64,000 bases of DNA from contig JANXWV010000084.1 in assembly GCA_025350965.1 (NCBI GenBank), positions 1-64,000 on the forward strand, given 5' to 3'. Positions 51,952-60,692 of the stretch are shown here, in pieces. Positions within the stretch are counted from its first letter, which is position 1, and the number at the start of each line of letters is the position of its first letter. The DNA comes from Rhizobacter sp. (lineage in GTDB: Bacteria > Pseudomonadota > Gammaproteobacteria > Burkholderiales > Burkholderiaceae_C). Below the pieces are notes generated by a model. It saw only the letters and a list, made by a program, of their open reading frames with translations, was not told where the DNA came from and made no database searches. The translations under genes were made by a program, and so were the position numbers.

Positions 51952-52024
51952 GTCGGGTCGTCTCGTGAAGTGGGCCGCGCGCTGTGCGGCGGCAGAAGTC
52001 TTGTCGCGCAGTCGCGGCGCGGCA

Positions 52025-52507
52025 TTACATGACCTTGTCTTTCATGGTCTCGGGCTTCTTGTCGTTGACGAGGTCGGCAATGGTGAGTTCCACCGGCTGC
52101 GAGCCCATGTTCTTCCACCAGTGCTGCGTGCCGAGGAACTCGCGCGCAATGTCGCCGGCCTTGTGCAGCACCGGCACGCTGCACTTGCTGTTGTGCTCGA
52201 CGATCTCGCCGCTCGTGACCATGATGAGCGCCGGCCGGTCTTCGTGGCTGTGCAGCGGCACCACGCCGCCGGGTGCCACCGTCATGTGGCGCAGGCGCAG
52301 CCGGCGCTGGTCGAGCTTGACGTTCTCTTGCGCGAGATCGATCGACGCGAGTTCGGTGTCGGTCACGCCGGCCGGCGCCGACGGCGCATTGGCAAGCGTG
52401 TTGGCCGCCAGCTTGTCGGTCGGGCATTGGCCTGCGTGGGCGAGGGCTGCGCAGGTGAGCGCGGCAGCAGCAACGAGGCGCAGCGCGAGGCGGGGGGTGG
52501 TGTTCAT
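52025..52507 (-). CDS. Secreted cupin-domain protein
   Basis: 160 residues. Signal peptide ending ALAHAGQ, then a cupin: MTVAPGGVVPLHSHEDRPAL with metal-binding HSHEDRP, and VTSGEIVEHNSKCSVPVLHK as the second motif region, followed by QHWWKNMGSQPVELTIADLV. Two Cys in the mature part (about 28 and 112) may form a disulfide. Function unknown; lies between bdhA-like and patatin genes on the same strand. Confidence 0.82.
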   Translation of the reverse strand: MNTTPRLALRLVAAAALTCAALAHAGQCPTDKLAANTLANAPSAPAGVTDTELASIDLAQENVKLDQRRLRLRHMTVAPGGVVPLHSHEDRPALIMVTSGEIVEHNSKCSVPVLHKAGDIAREFLGTQHWWKNMGSQPVELTIADLVNDKKPETMKDKVM

Positions 52508-52602
52508 GCAGGGTTCTCCAGTGGGGGTGGCGCGAGCGCCGGTTGATGAATGCAAGGGGAAGTCGCGTTGAAGCCGTCGAGAAGCGTGAAGCGCGGCGCG
52601 CT

Positions 52603-53385
52603 TCACTGCGCCGTCCAGCCGCCCTCGATGGGCAGCACGGCGCCGGTGATGGGGGCGGCATCGTCCGAGCACAGGAAGGCCGTCAGCGCGGCCACCTGCT
52701 CAACGGTCACGAACTTCTTCGTCGGCTGCGCGGCAAGCAACACGTCGCGCACCACGGCCTCGGGCGTGATGCCGCGGGCGCGCGCGGTGTCGGGGATCTG
52801 CTTCTCGACCAGCGGCGTCAGCACATAGCCGGGGCACACCGCGTTGACGGTGATGCCGCACTCCGCCACTTCGAGCGCCACCGTCTTCGTGAAGCCGGCC
52901 ACGCCGTGCTTGGCCGTGACGTAGGCCGACTTGTAGGGGCTGGCCACCAGCGCATGGGCCGAGGCGATGTTGACGATGCGGCCGAAGCCGTTGCGCTTCA
53001 TCGCCGGCAGCGCCAGGCGCACGGTGTGGAAGGTGGCCGACAGGTTGATCGCCAGGATCGCGTACCAGCGCTCGACCGGGAATTCGTCCACCGGCGCCAC
53101 GTGCTGGATGCCGGCGTTGTTGACGAGCAGGTCGATGGCCCCGAACTCGGCGAGCGCCTTGCCCATCATCGCCTCGATGGTCTCGGGCTTGCTCATGTCG
53201 GCGCCGTCGAAGCGCACTTGTACGCCGTGCGCTTCCGCCAAGCCGGCGCGCAGGCGTTCGACCTCGTGCGCGTCGCCGAAGCCGTTCAGGATCACGTTCG
53301 CGCCCTGCGCTGCGAGCGTGGTCGCGATGCCCAGGCCGATGCCCGAGGTCGAGCCGGTGACGAGGGCGGTCTTGCCGATGAACAT
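52603..53385 (-). CDS. bdhA: 3-hydroxybutyrate dehydrogenase
   Basis: 260 residues. SDR family with KTALVTGSTSGIGLGIATTL, LLVNNAGIQHVAPVDEFPVE (the QHVAP word is characteristic of 3-HB dehydrogenases), INIASAHALVASPYKSAYVT, active-site AYVTAKHGVAGFTKTVALE and NAVCPGYVLTPLVEKQIPDT. It oxidises D-3-hydroxybutyrate to acetoacetate during polyhydroxybutyrate or ketone use. GGAGG lies 5 nt before ATG 53385. Divergent from a LysR gene that may control it. Confidence 0.93.
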   Translation of the reverse strand: MFIGKTALVTGSTSGIGLGIATTLAAQGANVILNGFGDAHEVERLRAGLAEAHGVQVRFDGADMSKPETIEAMMGKALAEFGAIDLLVNNAGIQHVAPVDEFPVERWYAILAINLSATFHTVRLALPAMKRNGFGRIVNIASAHALVASPYKSAYVTAKHGVAGFTKTVALEVAECGITVNAVCPGYVLTPLVEKQIPDTARARGITPEAVVRDVLLAAQPTKKFVTVEQVAALTAFLCSDDAAPITGAVLPIEGGWTAQ

Positions 53386-53508
53386 GGTGGCCTCCGGGGG
53401 CGTTGATGCGAGTGGATGAAAGCGAATGGCCGCAAGGTTATGCAGCCAGGTCGCCACGCGGAAATCGCATCAATTCATCGCACCATCGGTGCCGGTTATG
53501 GCTGCCTC

Positions 53509-53534
53509 TGTAAGGTTCCGAATGTGTAAGGTTC
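53509..53534. promoter_or_regulatory. Direct repeats TGTAAGGTTC in the bdhA/LysR divergent region
   Basis: Two identical TGTAAGGTTC copies (53509-53518 and 53525-53534) with a 16-bp period, close to the LysR start. A related AAGGTTATG lies near 53437. Possible binding sites for the LysR protein. Confidence 0.4.
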
Positions 53535-53558
53535 GGCCTTCGCCACCGACCGTGATGG

Positions 53559-54563
53559 ATGGAGCTTTACCAGATCCGCTACTTCCTGGCCGTGGCCGAC
53601 ACGCTGAACTTCACGCGCGCGTCCGAGCGCTCGTTCGTGTCGCAGCCCGCGCTGACCAAGGCCATTCAGCGCCTCGAAGAAGCCATCGGCGGGCGCCTGT
53701 TCGACCGCACCAAGAACTCGGTGCAACTGACCGAACTGGGCCGCGCCATGCTGCCCAACTTCCGCCAGCTCTACGACGGCGCCAACCAGGCGCGCGAGCA
53801 GGCCCGGCGGCTCACCCGCGAATCGAACGACGCGGTCCGCGTGGGCGTGATGTGCACGATCGACTTCCACCAGGTGCTGCCCGGCTTCGTCGAAAGCCAG
53901 GAGGGGCGCAGCGAGGTGAGCCTGAGCTTTCGCGAAGGCAACCTCGAAGCCCTGACCGACGCGCTCGACCAGGGCGACGTGGACGTGGGCATCATGTGCT
54001 CGCCATACGACATCCCGAAGCGCTTTCGCGCCTTGCCGCTGTTCAGCGAGCACTACGTGGTGGCCATCGGCGACGACCACCGCTTCAACGGCCGCGCCCA
54101 CATCGAGCTGGCCGAGTTGCACCGCGAGCGCTACTGCGAGCGCGTGATGTGCGAGTTCTCGGCGTACATCGAGCGCTTGCTGCGCTCGAAAGGCGTGGCG
54201 CTGGAAGTGGTGCAGCAGTCGGCGCGCGAAGATTGGATCCAGGCGCTGGTGCGGGCCAACTTCGGCGTCGCGTTCATGCCGGTGTCGATTGCCCGGGCGG
54301 CGGGCCTTGCCTACGTGCACACCGCCGACGTGCCCATCGTGCGCCAGGTCAACGTTCTGGTGCAGGCCGAGCGGCCCGCCACGCCAGCGCAGCAGGCGGT
54401 GATCGATTCGCTCGTCGGTCACGATTGGGGCCAGGCCGTCACACCGGTTGCATACACTGCTCCGGACGCAACTCCCGGCCCGACAGATGCCCGAATTCGC
54501 CACGCAGGTCGAGCAGCTTCGCCCGCAGCTGCTGCGCTTCGCACGGACCCAGCTGCGCAATGA
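53559..54563 (+). CDS. LysR-family transcriptional regulator
   Basis: 334 residues. HTH: LYQIRYFLAVADTLNFTRAS, SQPALTKAIQRLEEAIGGRL and FDRTKNSVQLTELGRAML. The effector domain (about 90-300) has EVSLSFREGNLEALTDALDQ and VDVGIMCSPYD. The last about 35 residues (after QAVTPVAYTAPDATP) are low-complexity and overlap the sigma-factor gene in another frame by 77 bp. Divergent from bdhA, which suggests but does not prove that it regulates it. Confidence 0.88.
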   Translation: MELYQIRYFLAVADTLNFTRASERSFVSQPALTKAIQRLEEAIGGRLFDRTKNSVQLTELGRAMLPNFRQLYDGANQAREQARRLTRESNDAVRVGVMCTIDFHQVLPGFVESQEGRSEVSLSFREGNLEALTDALDQGDVDVGIMCSPYDIPKRFRALPLFSEHYVVAIGDDHRFNGRAHIELAELHRERYCERVMCEFSAYIERLLRSKGVALEVVQQSAREDWIQALVRANFGVAFMPVSIARAAGLAYVHTADVPIVRQVNVLVQAERPATPAQQAVIDSLVGHDWGQAVTPVAYTAPDATPGPTDARIRHAGRAASPAAAALRTDPAAQ

Positions 54564-55050
54564 CGCCTGGGCCGAAGACGCCGTGTCCGAAAGCCTGCTC
54601 GCCGCACTTGAACGGCCACAGTCGTTCCACGGCCAGTCGCAACTCAAGACCTGGCTTGTCGGCATCCTCAAGCACAAGGTCGTGGACCAGCTGCGCCGCC
54701 ACACGCGCGAGGCCACCATCCTTGTCGGCGACGACGGCGAAGACCTCGACGAAGCGCTGTTCCTGGCCGATGGTCACTGGCGCAACGCGCCGCACGATTG
54801 GGGCGACCCCGACGCCGCGTGCAGCCGGCGCCAGTTCTTCGACGTGCTGCAGGTCTGCTGCGAGCAACTGCCGCCGGTTCAGGCGCGCGTGTTCATGATG
54901 CGCGAGTGGCTCGAACTCGACTCGTCCGAGATCTGCGCCGAGCTGTCGATCACGAGCGCCAACCTGTGGGTGCTGCTGCACCGCGCCCGGCTGCGCCTGC
55001 GCGACTGCCTTCAACTGCGCTGGTTCGGCGAGGCGCCGGGCAACGCATGA
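54487..55050 (+). CDS. ECF sigma factor
   Basis: 187 residues. Region 2: LRPQLLRFARTQLRNDAWAE, DAVSESLLAALERPQSF, LKTWLVGILKHKVVDQLRRH. Region 4: LPPVQARVFMMREWLELDSS, EICAELSITSANLWVLLHRA, RLRLRDCLQLRW. The pattern is the ECF group paired with small zinc anti-sigma factors (RpoE/SigJ-like in Burkholderiales). ATG 54487 lies within the LysR gene. Its stop overlaps the anti-sigma ATG (ATGA). Confidence 0.9.
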   Translation: MPEFATQVEQLRPQLLRFARTQLRNDAWAEDAVSESLLAALERPQSFHGQSQLKTWLVGILKHKVVDQLRRHTREATILVGDDGEDLDEALFLADGHWRNAPHDWGDPDAACSRRQFFDVLQVCCEQLPPVQARVFMMREWLELDSSEICAELSITSANLWVLLHRARLRLRDCLQLRWFGEAPGNA

Positions 55051-55280
55051 AGAACACGCTCACCTGCCGCGAGGCCGCGCACCTGCTGCTGGAAGACGAA
55101 GACCACGACATCACCGCGGCCGAGCGTGTGGCCTTGCAGGTGCACGTGAAGATCTGCTTCGCCTGCGAGCGCTTCGTGGCGCAGCTGAACTTCATGCGCC
55201 GCGCGACCAGGGCGTGGCGCAAACACAGCGAGACCGACGCCGATGCCTCCGCTGGCCCCGACCCGGGCTCGCCGGGCTGA
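55047..55280 (+). CDS. Soluble zinc-finger anti-sigma factor
   Basis: 77 residues. CREAAHLLLEDEDHDITAAE, then VALQVHVKICFACERFVAQL with H-x3-C-x2-C, the zinc-binding anti-sigma (ZAS) motif, and a short basic/acidic tail. No membrane helix, so the signal is probably cytoplasmic and redox-like (thiol oxidation releasing zinc and sigma); this is inference from the family. Translationally coupled to the ECF sigma gene. Confidence 0.85.
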   Translation: MKNTLTCREAAHLLLEDEDHDITAAERVALQVHVKICFACERFVAQLNFMRRATRAWRKHSETDADASAGPDPGSPG

Positions 55281-55439
55281 GAGCGTGAGAGTCTTTCGTT
55301 CATGCCCGCTCATCACGCCAAAACACGCCTGCTCGTCGTTGCAAATTCTCGCCATAGCCCGAGCTATGGCTGTGCTTTGCGCCTAGATCAGCCACGTTTT
55401 GACGCGCTGCTCGGGCACGCCCGAAAAACTCTCACGCTC
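55281..55439. repeat. 159-bp near-palindromic element
   Basis: Starts one base after the anti-sigma stop. The outer ends match over 18 bp with one difference (GAGCGTGAGAG at the left; CTCTCACGCTC at the right). The centre is a perfect GCCATAGC (55352-55359), CCGA loop, GCTATGGC (55364-55371). About two thirds of the positions between also pair, for example CAAAAC against GTTTTG and GCAAA against TTTGC. As RNA it would form one long imperfect hairpin. It could serve as a bidirectional terminator or be a dispersed extragenic palindrome. Confidence 0.8.
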
Positions 55440-55452
55440 TGAGGCCGCCCGC

Positions 55453-56154
55453 TCAGCGCTGCACGCGCACCAGTTGCGTTTCGACGCCGCTCGCGGCGAG
55501 CTTGTCTTTCGCGGCGTCGGCGTCGGTCTTCTGGCTGAAGGGCCCGAGGCGCACGCGGTACACAGTGCGGCCGGCCTGTTCGCGTTCGCTGACCTTGCCT
55601 TCCATGCCGAGCATGGCGAGGCGAGCCTTCTGCTGGTCGGCCTCTTCGGTGCGGCTGTACGCGCCGGCCTGCACGAAGTACATGAACGGGTCGGGGCCGC
55701 TGGCTGCGGGCGCCAGCGCCGGTATCGCCTCCGCCTTGGCGACCTTCGGTGCAGGCGCCGAAGCCGGCCGGTCGGCGAGGATGGCCGCCGGGTCGCGCGC
55801 GCTCTGCGTGGCCGATGCGCGCGTTGCCGGCGCGGCGGGCAGGGGGGTGGGCGCGGTGTTGGGCGCTGTCGCCACGGCGGGCGCGGTGACCGCGGCACTC
55901 CCCATTGCCGACGGCCGCGCCGGGTTCTTGCCGTACAGCGGGCTGTTCGGGTCCCAGTTCTTGTTCTTCTCGGCCTCGGCCGCGTCTTGCCCGGCGGTGC
56001 GCTGGGGCACCTTGTTGACGAAGGGCACCGGCACCTTGGTGACGTAGAGCGCCACGCCCAGTGCCAGCGCCAGGCCGATCAGCAGGCCGACGATCAGGCC
56101 GACCGCGAAGCCACCGCGTTGGCCGCCCTTGGAGTGCGTGTGGATCTCGGTCAT
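55453..56154 (-). CDS. SPOR-domain membrane protein (FtsN-like)
   Basis: 233 residues. Short cytoplasmic start, one membrane helix ([20 protein letters not shown]), a Pro/Ala-rich periplasmic linker (about 45-155), and a C-terminal SPOR domain ([45 protein letters not shown]). SPOR domains bind denuded peptidoglycan at the division site. The ATG overlaps the argS stop by 4 bp. The order argS-SPOR is common in Burkholderiales, where dsbA often follows; here a palindromic element comes next. Confidence 0.9.
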   Translation of the reverse strand: MTEIHTHSKGGQRGGFAVGLIVGLLIGLALALGVALYVTKVPVPFVNKVPQRTAGQDAAEAEKNKNWDPNSPLYGKNPARPSAMGSAAVTAPAVATAPNTAPTPLPAAPATRASATQSARDPAAILADRPASAPAPKVAKAEAIPALAPAASGPDPFMYFVQAGAYSRTEEADQQKARLAMLGMEGKVSEREQAGRTVYRVRLGPFSQKTDADAAKDKLAASGVETQLVRVQR

Positions 56155-57896
56155 GGTGTGGGCAAGGTTGCGGTGTCAGAGTCGGAAGGCGTGCTGCTCG
56201 ATGCGCTGTCGCGCGCCATGTGTTCGGGCGCGCTCACGCCGAGCACGGTCAGCGCGTTGGCGATGACCTGGCGCGTGGCCAGCAGCAAGGCCAGGCGGGC
56301 GCGGCCCAATTCGGCGTCGTCGACCAGAAAGCGCTCGGCGCCGTAGTAGCTGTGAAACGCGCCGGCGAGGTCGCGGAGGTAGAACGTGACGTCGTGCGGC
56401 GACAGGCTCTCGCTGGCGCTGGCCAGCATGTCGGGGTAGTCGGCGATCCGGCGCATCAGCGCGGCCTCGCTCGAAGCGGTCAGGCGCTCGAGGTGAGCAC
56501 CGGCCACCGAGACCGGGTCGATGCCGCGCTCGGCGAACTGGCGGATCACCGAGCAGATGCGTGCATGCGCGTATTGCACGTAGAAGACCGGGTTCTCGTC
56601 GTTCTGTTTCAGCGCCATGTCCACGTCGAAGGTGAACTCGGTGTCGGCCTTGCGGCTGAGCAGGAAGAAGCGCACGGCGTCGCGGCTGGTCCAGTCGATC
56701 AGGTCGCGCAGCGTCACGTACGAGCCGGCACGCTTGCTGATCTTCACTTCGGCGCCGCCGCGCATCACGGTGACCATCTTGTTCAGCACATAGTCGGGGT
56801 AGCCCGTGGGCACGCCCAGGCCGGCGGCCTGGATGCCGGCGCGCACGCGAGCGATCGTGCCGTGGTGGTCGCCCCCCTGCAGGTTGATGGCCTTCGTGAA
56901 GCCACGCTCGAACTTGGCCAGGTGGTAAGCCACGTCGGGCAGGAAGTAGGTGAACGTGCCGTCGGACTTGCGCATCACGCGGTTCTTGTCGTCACCGTAG
57001 TCGGTGGTGCGCAGCCACAGTGCGCCGCCGTCCTCGAAGGTCTTGCCCGATGCGACGAGCCGGGCCACGGTGTCCTCGACGCGGCCGCTGGTGTACAGGC
57101 TCGACTCGAGGTAGTAGTTGTCGAAGCGCACGCCGAACGCCTGCAGGTCGAGGTCTTGCTCGTGGCGCAGGTAGGCCACGGCGAACTGGCGGATGCCGTC
57201 GATATCGGCCACGTCGCCCGATGCGGTGAACGTGCGGTCGTCGGCGCGCACGGTTCGGCATGCCAGGAAGTCGGCCGCGATGTCGGCGATGTAGCTGCCG
57301 TTGTAGGCCGACTCGGGCCATGCCGCGTCGCCCGGCGCCAGGCCTTGCACGCGCGCCTGCACCGAGGCCGCGAGTGTCGCGATCTGCACGCCTGCGTCGT
57401 TGTAGTAGAACTCGCGCGTCACCTGCCAGCCCTGGGTGTCGAACAGGTTGCAGATGCCGTCGCCGAGGGCGGCCTGGCGTGCATGGCCCACGTGCAGCGG
57501 GCCGGTCGGGTTGGCCGAGACGAACTCGACCAGCACCTTGTCGGCACGCGCCGGCTGGCGGCCGAAGGTGGCCCCCGCCTGCAGCACCTCGCGCACCACG
57601 GCCTGCTTGGCGGCCGGCTTGAGCCGCAGGTTGATGAAGCCCGGGCCGGCGATCTCGAGGGAGTCGACCCATTGCTGCACGGCCGGCTGCCGGTTCAAGG
57701 CCTCGACCAGTGCGGCGGCCGCTTCGCGCGGGTTCTTCTTCAGCGCCTTGGCGAGTTGCATCGCGGCGGTGCACGCGTAGTCGCCATGTGCAGCCTGCTT
57801 TGGAAGCTCGAACGCCGCTGCCGGCGCGGCACCGGGGGCCACCTCTGCGAGCGCTGCGCCGAGTGCGGCCAGCAGCTCTTTCTTGACTTGGATCAT
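56151..57896 (-). CDS. argS: Arginyl-tRNA synthetase
   Basis: 581 residues. N-terminal Add1 domain ([20 protein letters not shown]), class I motif [20 protein letters not shown] (HVGH as HIGH), [32 protein letters not shown]-like segment, [20 protein letters not shown] (the KMSKS region), and the DALR anticodon-binding domain ([20 protein letters not shown] onward). It charges tRNA-Arg. The C-terminus has an added Ser/Thr/Asp-rich tail of about 25 residues beyond GVSAPEHM. Confidence 0.97.
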   Translation of the reverse strand: MIQVKKELLAALGAALAEVAPGAAPAAAFELPKQAAHGDYACTAAMQLAKALKKNPREAAAALVEALNRQPAVQQWVDSLEIAGPGFINLRLKPAAKQAVVREVLQAGATFGRQPARADKVLVEFVSANPTGPLHVGHARQAALGDGICNLFDTQGWQVTREFYYNDAGVQIATLAASVQARVQGLAPGDAAWPESAYNGSYIADIAADFLACRTVRADDRTFTASGDVADIDGIRQFAVAYLRHEQDLDLQAFGVRFDNYYLESSLYTSGRVEDTVARLVASGKTFEDGGALWLRTTDYGDDKNRVMRKSDGTFTYFLPDVAYHLAKFERGFTKAINLQGGDHHGTIARVRAGIQAAGLGVPTGYPDYVLNKMVTVMRGGAEVKISKRAGSYVTLRDLIDWTSRDAVRFFLLSRKADTEFTFDVDMALKQNDENPVFYVQYAHARICSVIRQFAERGIDPVSVAGAHLERLTASSEAALMRRIADYPDMLASASESLSPHDVTFYLRDLAGAFHSYYGAERFLVDDAELGRARLALLLATRQVIANALTVLGVSAPEHMARDSASSSTPSDSDTATLPTP

Positions 57897-57999
57897 CGGG
57901 CGATTCTACGGGCGCAGGCCTGCTTTCACCCCCTGTTCGGCCCATCGCAAGCGCAGGTCGCGCGCTATGCTGCACGTGCCGTCTCGGCGCTCACTGCCC

Positions 58000-59352
58000 A
58001 TGTCCACCCCCCCCGCCACCGGCGCCGCGCCGGCCACCGACCTGCCGACGCACATCGGCAAGTACCGCGTTCTCAAACGGCTCGGTGAAGGCGCCACGGC
58101 CGAAGTGTTCCTGTGCCACGACGCCTTCCTCGACCGCGAAGTCGCCATCAAGCGCGTGCGCCCCAACACCACCGGCGACCCGATGGACGAGCGCTACTCC
58201 GAGCGCTTCTTCGCCGCCGAGGCCGCGCTGGTCGGCCAGCTCAACCACCCGAACGTGGTGCAGATCTTCGACGCGGTGGCCGACCCGTTGTCGCCCTACC
58301 TCGTGATGGAGTACGTGGCCGGCAGCACGCTGCGCCCGTTCTGCCGCGCCGACCAGTTGCTGGCGCTCGAACTCGTGGTCGAGATCGGCTTCAAGTGCGC
58401 CATGGCGCTGGGCTATGTGTACCGCCAGGGGCTGATCCACCGTGACGTGAAGCCCGCCAACCTGCTGGTGGTGCTGAACAACGGCCAGATCACCGACGTA
58501 AAGATCAGCGACTTCGGCAGCGTGCTGAACATGGCGTCGGATGTGACACAGATCTACCGCGTCGGCTCGCTCGCGTACATGTCGCCCGAACAGCTCGACG
58601 GCGGCGTGCTCGACTGCCGCGCCGACATGTACTCGCTCGGCGCTGTGCTGTACCACCTGATCGCCGGGCGCCCGCCGTTCGATGCGCAAGTGCAGTCGGC
58701 CATGATGCACCAGATCTACAACGTGGCACCCGGCCCGCTGGGTGCGCTGCGCACCGGCGTGAGCCCGGGGCTCGACGCCGTGATCCAGCGTGCGCTGGCC
58801 AAGAACCCGACGGACCGCTATGCCAATTGGGGTGAGTTCGCGCAGGCGCTCTCTGCCCTTATCACCAACCAGCAGGTGCCGCGCGGGCAACTGCAGGGCG
58901 TGCTCGACTCCGAGCGCTTCAACCTGTTGCGCTCGCTCGACTTCTTCGTGCGCTTCGGCGACGTGGAGTTGTGGGAGGTGGTGCACCGCGCAAAGTGGCA
59001 GCGCTTTCACTTCGGCCACGCGCTGTACCGCAAGGGCGAGGAAGGCAACAGTTTTCACATCATTGCGCAGGGCGATGTCGAGGTCTTCCGCGACGGCAAG
59101 AAGGTGGCGCAACTCGGCGCCGGCAGCTCGGTGGGCGAGATGGCCTACCTCGCACCGAGCTCCGACCTGAAGCGCCACAGCACCGACGTGATCGTGACCG
59201 AGCCGGCCACCACCATCTCGTTCACGCCCGAGACGCTGGTGCAGGTCAGCCCCGGCTGCAGGCACCACTTCGACGAGGCCTTCATTCGCGTGCTGGTGCG
59301 CCGCCTGCATGCCGCGCACGAGGCGCTGGCGCACCCGCGACGCATTCTTTGA
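58000..59352 (+). CDS. Ser/Thr protein kinase with C-terminal cyclic-nucleotide-binding-like domain
   Basis: 450 residues. Kinase domain (about 20-285): P-loop KRLGEGATAEVFLCHDAFLD, VAIKRV (Lys), catalytic loop LIHRDVKPANLLVVLNN, DFGSV (DFG), SLAYMSPEQLDGGVLDCRAD. A cNMP-binding-type domain follows (about 325-430; FHFGHALYRKGEEGNSFHII, GDVEVFRDGKKVAQLGAGSS, VGEMAYL as the phosphate-binding cassette, though the usual Arg is not obvious). No membrane segment. The start is uncertain between 58000 and 57967; neither has a ribosome site. Divergent from argS. Confidence 0.85.
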   Translation: MSTPPATGAAPATDLPTHIGKYRVLKRLGEGATAEVFLCHDAFLDREVAIKRVRPNTTGDPMDERYSERFFAAEAALVGQLNHPNVVQIFDAVADPLSPYLVMEYVAGSTLRPFCRADQLLALELVVEIGFKCAMALGYVYRQGLIHRDVKPANLLVVLNNGQITDVKISDFGSVLNMASDVTQIYRVGSLAYMSPEQLDGGVLDCRADMYSLGAVLYHLIAGRPPFDAQVQSAMMHQIYNVAPGPLGALRTGVSPGLDAVIQRALAKNPTDRYANWGEFAQALSALITNQQVPRGQLQGVLDSERFNLLRSLDFFVRFGDVELWEVVHRAKWQRFHFGHALYRKGEEGNSFHIIAQGDVEVFRDGKKVAQLGAGSSVGEMAYLAPSSDLKRHSTDVIVTEPATTISFTPETLVQVSPGCRHHFDEAFIRVLVRRLHAAHEALAHPRRIL

Positions 59353-59370
59353 CGGTTGTTTGAGTGCAAG

Positions 59371-59408
59371 GGCGCAAAGCGCCACAGGAGTGTGTCCACC
59401 GAGACACA
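59371..59408. terminator. Two small hairpins after the kinase gene
   Basis: GGCGC-AAA-GCGCC (59371-59383) and TGTGTC / GACACA (59391-59396 with 59403-59408), beginning about 18 bp after the kinase stop. No U-tract; weak evidence for termination. Confidence 0.35.
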
Positions 59409-59503
59409 TCCGGGTGCGTTGTGGGCTTGCTGGTGCAAAGGCTCGCATGCTTCAATCCACGCCGGCAATCACGCCCACCCTGCCCCGTTCCAAAGGACAC
59501 CCG

Positions 59504-59824
59504 ATGAAACACCTGATGACCGTTTTGACCCTGTCGCTCGCCGCCCTGTCGACCTCGGCCTTCGCCACCAGCCACAAGGAAGCACCGATGATGGCCAAGG
59601 GCGCCAGCGCTCCGATGGGCGCGCAGCAAAGCAAGATGGGCGCATGCAACGCCGACGCCGGCGACAAGAAGGGCGACGAGCGCAAGGCCTTCATGAAGAC
59701 CTGCCTGTCGGCCAAGAAGGAAACCCAGCAAAGCAAGATGAAGTCGTGCAACGCCGACCCGAAGGCCAAGGCCACCAAGGGCGACGAGCGCAAGGCCTTC
59801 ATGAAGGAATGCCTGAGCAAGTAA
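59504..59824 (+). CDS. PsiF-repeat periplasmic protein
   Basis: 106 residues. Signal peptide (LMTVLTLSLAALSTSAFA), then two PsiF repeats: QQSKMGACNADAGDKKGDER with KAFMKTCLS and QQSKMKSCNADPKAKATKGD with ERKAFMKECLSK. Each repeat has two Cys likely to pair in the periplasm. PsiF is named for phosphate-starvation induction in enteric bacteria, but its role is unknown. AAAGGA precedes the ATG by 7 nt. It is followed by a strong hairpin at 59871. Confidence 0.9.
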   Translation: MKHLMTVLTLSLAALSTSAFATSHKEAPMMAKGASAPMGAQQSKMGACNADAGDKKGDERKAFMKTCLSAKKETQQSKMKSCNADPKAKATKGDERKAFMKECLSK

Positions 59825-59870
59825 GCCACTGGCGGCTTGCCGCGAATGCGAGCCCGCCGCGGCTCGCCCC

Positions 59871-59894
59871 GAAGGCCCGCGAAAGCGGGCCTTC
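59871..59894 (+). terminator. Terminator hairpin after the PsiF gene
   Basis: Perfect 10-bp stem GAAGGCCCGC / GCGGGCCTTC capped by a GAAA tetraloop, 46 bp after the PsiF stop. The following GTCAT gives only a poor U-tract, yet the stem is the strongest in the window. Confidence 0.7.
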
Positions 59895-59967
59895 GTCATG
59901 GTGCACCCCGAGGGGAGCCAGGCTTCGCGGCGGCGATACTCGCCGCCCCACCCCACGGAGCCCGCTC

Positions 59968-60585
59968 ATGTTTCGACGCCTTGCCCCGACCTGCGCAGCC
60001 CTTGCCCTGACGACCGTGGCCGCGCACGCCCAGCGCCTGCCCACCATCCCGCCCGCGCAATACAGCGACGAGCAGAAGGCGGCCGCCGCCGAGTTCGAGG
60101 CCGCGCGCAAGGTGCCGGTGTTCGGCCCGTTCGAGCCATTGATGCACAGCCCGCAGGTCATGAGCCTGGCGCGCTCGATGGGCGACTACCTGCGCTACAA
60201 GTCGGCCGTGGGCAACACGCTCAGCGAGCTCGCCATCCTGGTCACCGCGCGCGAGTGGACGCAGGACTACGAGTGGTACGTGCACTACCCCATCGCGATG
60301 AAGGCCGGCATCAAGCCTGAGGTGGCCGACAGCATCGCCGAAGGCCGCCGCCCCACCGGCATGAGCGACGACGAAGAGATCGTGGTCGAGTTCGCGACCG
60401 AGCTGCTGCGCAACAAGCAGGTCTCGGACCGCACCTTCGCGCGAGCCGAGAAGCGCTTCGGCAAGAAGGGCGTGGTCGACCTGACCGGCATCGTCAGCTA
60501 CTACACGCTGTTGGCCATGCAGCTCAACGTGGCCCAGTACCAGATGCCCAAGGACGGCAAGCCGCTGGTGCGCTTCCCGCGCTAG
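59968..60585 (+). CDS. Secreted carboxymuconolactone-decarboxylase-like (AhpD-fold) protein
   Basis: 205 residues. Signal peptide ending AAHAQR. The helical domain (FGPFEPLMHSPQVMSLARSM, LSELAILVTAREWTQDYEWY, VHYPIAMKAGIKPEVADSI) fits the CMD/AhpD family. In place of the usual CxxC it has YEWYVH, so thiol peroxidase chemistry of the AhpD type is not expected. Role unknown. No clear ribosome site apart from GGAG 10 nt before the ATG. Confidence 0.85.
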   Translation: MFRRLAPTCAALALTTVAAHAQRLPTIPPAQYSDEQKAAAAEFEAARKVPVFGPFEPLMHSPQVMSLARSMGDYLRYKSAVGNTLSELAILVTAREWTQDYEWYVHYPIAMKAGIKPEVADSIAEGRRPTGMSDDEEIVVEFATELLRNKQVSDRTFARAEKRFGKKGVVDLTGIVSYYTLLAMQLNVAQYQMPKDGKPLVRFPR

Positions 60586-60692
60586 TTCCGGAACAGTGCG
60601 CCCCGCGCTGAACCGTGGCGCGTGTCGATGGCGTTGCGGTCTTGCGGCGCGGCAAGGCAGGGCGTAGCGTTGCGCCGGTTGGAGGGTTCAGC

